From NCBI GenBank assembly GCA_003427395.1, contig BFEA01000031.1, positions 4,390,017 through 4,410,787 of the forward strand: a stretch of DNA of 20,771 bases, written 5' to 3'. The notes beneath the pieces were generated by a model, which was not told where the DNA came from, did no database searches, and saw nothing but the letters and a program-made list of their open reading frames with translations. The DNA comes from Chara braunii. Taxonomy: Eukaryota; Streptophyta; Charophyceae; Charales; Characeae. Positions 17,754 to 20,771 of this stretch are shown here, in pieces. A program made the position numbers and the translations under genes. The number at the start of each line of letters is the position of its first letter. Position 1 is the stretch's first letter.

Positions 17754-18259
17754 CGAAGCCCGTCACCGCGCGGACGAGAATGCTAATAAGCACTCGACGT
17801 GACAAACTCCCGTTAGACAGCTAGGTGGCCTGACCCCCGCATACAGACAAACGAGAGTCTGCAAAGAGAATGATGTTTGGCAACCCGTAGTGGCCGGTGC
17901 AGACCCCTCCTTTCCTTCCAAATGGTAGGACGCTCAAAACCCTAATCATGCAATCACAAGTCCCAAGTGGGACACACATAGAACAAGTGCCTTTCCCTTG
18001 GTGCACCCAACGCTTCCTACCCATTGCTCACAGGTTTTCACTCAGGACAGTGTGTGCCACTCACCCCTAACTTCCATATATAGTGTCCGGTTCCTTCTCG
18101 TGAGCATCTTCAAAGGGGAGCTAGTTTTTCTCGGAGTCTAGCAACTCCCTTCATTCCCTTGTCTTCGCTTCATGTGTCCGTTCATAGGGCAGGATTGTTC
18201 CTTCTCGATTACCTTTTGTGTTCATATGAGGTTCATTCAAGCATTTAAGTGCGGTGCAT
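17754..18259. other. Non-coding stretch with a TATA-like motif
   Basis: TATATA at 18077-18082 reads as a TATA-like motif on either strand (CCATATATAG on plus, CTATATATGG on minus). On the minus strand it would lie about 1 kb upstream of paralog I, in a plausible place for a promoter of the array or of a larger element. No initiator or other promoter element can be assigned with confidence. Short frames here have no recognisable motif. Confidence 0.3.
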
Positions 18260-18276
18260 GGAGCCCGCTGGGCTCC
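18260..18276. repeat. Perfect hairpin GGAGCCC-GCT-GGGCTCC
   Basis: A 7-bp GC-rich stem with a 3-base loop, expected to be stable in RNA or single-stranded DNA. No T-run follows immediately on either strand, so a terminator reading is not supported. Confidence 0.7.
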
Positions 18277-18472
18277 GAAGAGGAGAGAAGGCACCCAGGT
18301 CGGTCGGATCGCTTCGCCGCGGGATTTTCATTGGAATTCGGACTAGCCCGGAATCCCAACCGCCTGCAAGGTAACCAGAACCTTTCTTTCATACGAAGAG
18401 GAAGGGTCGACTTGCGGCTTGCCCAAGGGTTCTCCAGCCTTACGAACATCAGTCCAAGGAAAGGAGGACTAT

Positions 18473-18495
18473 AGTCATCTCCAAAGGAGATGGCT
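18473..18495. repeat. Hairpin around CATCTCC-AAA-GGAGATG
   Basis: The perfect 7-bp stem (18476-18482 with 18486-18492) extends to 10 pairs if one G-T pair is allowed (AGTCATCTCC with GGAGATGGCT). Confidence 0.7.
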
Positions 18496-18638
18496 GATCA
18501 AAAGGTGCAAGCATGCATGTTCTTCCTCCGTGCCTGCCCCTGCCATGCGCCCAGCCACGCTCAAATCTGAATCCCTCAAAGGATAGAGCACACACAAGTC
18601 CATATTCCTTATCTTCATGTTTATGTTCACGGTCATGC

Positions 18639-18799
18639 GTCGGGCGCCCCCCTCGAGACCGTATGGGTCAATTTAACCCATACCCGACACCTCCACCATT
18701 TTTGTAGGGGCCGTACCCTGAAGGACGTTCGAGCCTCAGTCGACCCCGCTGCGGGTCCCACTTGGCTCGACCCACCCACGCTCACATTGGCGTGGGTCG
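18639..18799. repeat. Cluster of three adjacent inverted repeats
   Basis: (a) GTATGGGT and ACCCATAC (18661-18668, 18676-18683) around a 7-base AT-rich loop, nested inside GTCGGG (18639-18644) and CCCGAC (18683-18688). (b) GACCCCGC and GCGGGTC at 18742-18757, with one bulged base. (c) CCCACGC and GCGTGGG at 18775-18796 with an 8-base loop, extendable with CGAC/GTCG outside to 18799. Three hairpins in 160 bases may reflect a structured RNA or a foldback element; I do not recognise a known family. Confidence 0.6.
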
Positions 18800-19740
18800 T
18801 TCGTCCCAGGGGCACCCCCACCCAGTGCTTTGAGATGGATGGGGATGGATCTTTTGCGAGAGGGCTTTACATTGGGGGATGTAGCTCCGCTCTCGCGTCA
18901 AGATGGTAGCTCTTTAAGCACTCGTGGCGTTTTCTTAATTCAGTTAGGTCTGACAAGGCAATTGCTCCTTCCAATACGCAGGCAGTCCAAAGGGTTCATT
19001 TCAGTCTCATCTTCTTATCGTTCGCAGGCCAAGCGTCATCCATTGTGCCACACACGTTTTCACTAAGCCTAGCGGCTCTGGGTAGCCTCGGCGACATCCT
19101 TGGCGTAGGGCGGCATCGTCCGGATCCCTAGCCGCTATATATTTTTCGCGAGAGCCACTAGCATCGCATCACCTATCCAAGACCGCCCTTAGTCTTTTCA
19201 GGGGTCGCATTGCACATGAGAGAGACATTCCACACAACCTCCACACAAACTAAGTTCATGCATCAACCATCCACCCAAGCGCTCGGCCTCAACTCATCCC
19301 GCATCCATGGCTTAAGCCGGGTCCAAGTCCTTTCCTTAGCCAGTTTCCCACCCTAGTCCTCCTCCACGGTCCAGCCCCGTCCAACTCGTTCCTAGCCACT
19401 CACCTGCGCAAGGACCATACAAAACAAATGACCAAATACAATCCCCATTGGGGTCAACACATCGCCCCTTCCCGCAATCCTAAGTTGTCTTTGCCTTCCA
19501 ATTCCCCTTATGAGTTCCCTTCCCTTTCCCACAGGCAAGCCATGCGATCGCCTCGGTCATGCATTCCGGGAGAATGGTTAAGTCAAACTGACCTCGTCCA
19601 AAATCAGCACCCCTCTTAGCTTTCGCAAATGCTCTCAATAGTCCCGTATCCTTTCCTTCTTAGTGGCAGAAGGGACCGGCAGCCCTTCCCTTGCCCTCGC
19701 TTTCCACCAAGTGAGGACTAAGTTCCTTTTCGTTTGATCC
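18800..19740. other. Non-coding stretch, no gene seen
   Basis: Mixed composition with an AT-rich TATATATTT motif near 19135-19143. No long frame with a recognisable domain on either strand. I found no block shared with 3.2-5.5 kb that would indicate an LTR pair. Confidence 0.4.
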
Positions 19741-19876
19741 CTGGCAATGTAACAGGTGAGGACAGAGGTTAGTTAAATGCCATGGAGGGGAAGGGGTGAT
19801 GGAAGGGTAAGGGGTTAAAGAGTTCTGAACGAATGGAGGAAGACGGAGGGAGAGGGAGAGGAAGAGATAGAGAGAA

Positions 19877-19880
<4 letters not shown>
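19741..19880. other. Purine-rich switch region
   Basis: The plus strand changes here from pyrimidine-rich to strongly G/A-rich, with phrases such as GGAGGGGAAGGGGTGATGG leading into the GA tract. No coding evidence. Confidence 0.5.

Positions 19881-19948
<68 letters not shown>
19881..19948. repeat. (GA)34 microsatellite
   Basis: A 68-base uninterrupted GA dinucleotide run, bordered by imperfect GA-rich sequence from about 19853. It generates the Glu/Arg frame on plus, which is not evidence for a protein. Confidence 0.97.
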
Positions 19949-19951
<3 letters not shown>

Positions 19952-20046
19952 ATCTTCTCATCCTAATCGACCTTGCTCATTGACTCACCCTAACCGATCC
20001 TATTCGAGGTCTCGTGCATCCCTCTTGCGACCCCCCCCTTTAAGAC

Positions 20047-20771
20047 TTTCGGGTGGACTGGCGTGGGTGATGGAAGAAGAAGAAGGGTCGGGGATGGTCG
20101 GCCATGGCGGACGGGTGTGGGTAATGGAGTAAGAAGAAGTGTTGGAGGTGGTTGGCTATGGTGGACGGGTGTAGGCGATGGAGGAGAAAGGAGGGTTGAA
20201 GATAGTCGACTATGGTGGACGGGCGTGAGTGATGGAGGAAGAAGAAGGGTTGGAGGTGGTTGGCTATGCTGGACGGGTGTGGGTGACGGAGGACGAAGAA
20301 GGGTTGGGGAGGTCCGTCCATGGAGGATGGGCTTGGATGATGGAGGAGGAAGGAGGGTTGAAGGTGGTCGGCTATGGTGGATGGGTGTGAGTGATGGAGG
20401 AAGAAGAAGGGTCGGGGGTGGTCGGCCACAGCGGACGGGTGTGGGTGATGGAGGAAGAAGAAGCGTTCGAGGTGGTTGGCTATAGTGGACGGGTGTGGGT
20501 GACGAAGGAGGAAGAAGAGTTGGGGAGGTCCGGCTATGGAGGATGGACGAGGATGATGGAGGAGGGAGGAGCGTTGAAGGTCGGCTATGGTGGATGGGTG
20601 TGAGTGACAGAGGAAGAAGAAGGGTTGGGGGTGGTCGGCTATGGCGGACGGGTGTGAGTGATGGAGAAAGAAGAAGGGTTGGAGGTGGTTGGCTATGGTG
20701 GACGGGTGTGGGCGATGGAGGAGGAAGGGGGGTTGAAGGTGGTCGGCTTTGGTGGATGGGCGTAAAGATGG
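20047..20771. repeat. 54-bp minisatellite with four-unit higher-order structure, runs off the window
   Basis: About 13 units of 54 bases (one of 51), each with a GGACGGGTGTGGGTGATGGA-like start and an AGAAGAAGGGTTGG-like middle. By unit endings they fall into four types. A ends GGTCGGCCATGGC, B ends GGTTGGCTATGGT, C ends AGGTCCGGCTATGGA, and D has GTTGAAGG. The order is A B D B C D A B C D A B D, so the later part repeats as a 4-unit block of about 216 bases. Since 54 is a multiple of 3, long frames appear on both strands (18-residue repeats). Both strands being open argues against a gene. The last unit is truncated by the window end. Confidence 0.92.

Noticed and set aside
19833-20132. Glu/Arg-repeat protein over the GA tract
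   Set aside because: It is a direct translation of a dinucleotide microsatellite.
20040-20485. Repeat protein encoded by the minisatellite on either strand
   Set aside because: The frame is open on both strands simply because 54 is a multiple of 3. There is no start context and no non-repeat domain.

Overview
The window looks like repeat-dense nuclear DNA of a eukaryote with a large genome. It has no operons, no tRNA or rRNA genes and no intact housekeeping gene that I can recognise. From about 0.2 to 19.7 kb the plus strand is pyrimidine-rich, and essentially all convincing coding sequence is on the minus strand. From memory, the Gag and reverse transcriptase sequences resemble retroelement proteins annotated in the charophyte alga Chara braunii. 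I could not search for this, so the organism assignment is tentative; a fungal or other plant-lineage genome is the alternative.

Layout, in plus-strand coordinates. (1) 1-5.5 kb: a cluster of short palindromes at the very start, pyrimidine-rich non-coding DNA, a broken minus-strand gene of unknown function (2096-2925) with a near-identical 30-base motif on each side, and several small tandem-repeat arrays with 50-52, 65, 28 and 38 bp periods. (2) 5562-13218: the internal region of a decayed Ty3/Gypsy-type LTR retrotransposon, transcribed right to left in the order Gag, protease, reverse transcriptase, RNase H, integrase. A 66-bp repeat follows, then an extra ORF carrying a SUMO-interaction-like acidic motif. 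Gag-to-integrase contains ten in-frame stop codons and about three frame changes, so the copy is dead. I could not find a pair of LTRs, a primer-binding site or target-site duplications. (3) 13595-17038: four tandem, co-oriented, collinear paralogous ORFs of about 225-270 codons, spaced 120-150 bp apart, from a protein family I do not recognise. The copy farthest from the retroelement is open throughout; the other three are broken. (4) 17.1-19.8 kb: no gene seen, but several strong hairpins. (5) 19.8-20.77 kb: the strand composition flips to purine-rich, with a 68-bp pure GA tract followed by a 54-bp minisatellite that has a four-unit higher-order structure.

The most interesting item is the four-gene array. 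It is either a host gene family next to the retroelement or a set of extra ORFs inside a very large element whose LTRs lie outside the window. The second is the downstream ORF with the SUMO-interaction-like motif. Reading frames were checked by translating across the interrupting stops: Gag and protease share one frame, and most of the reverse transcriptase, RNase H and integrase share another.
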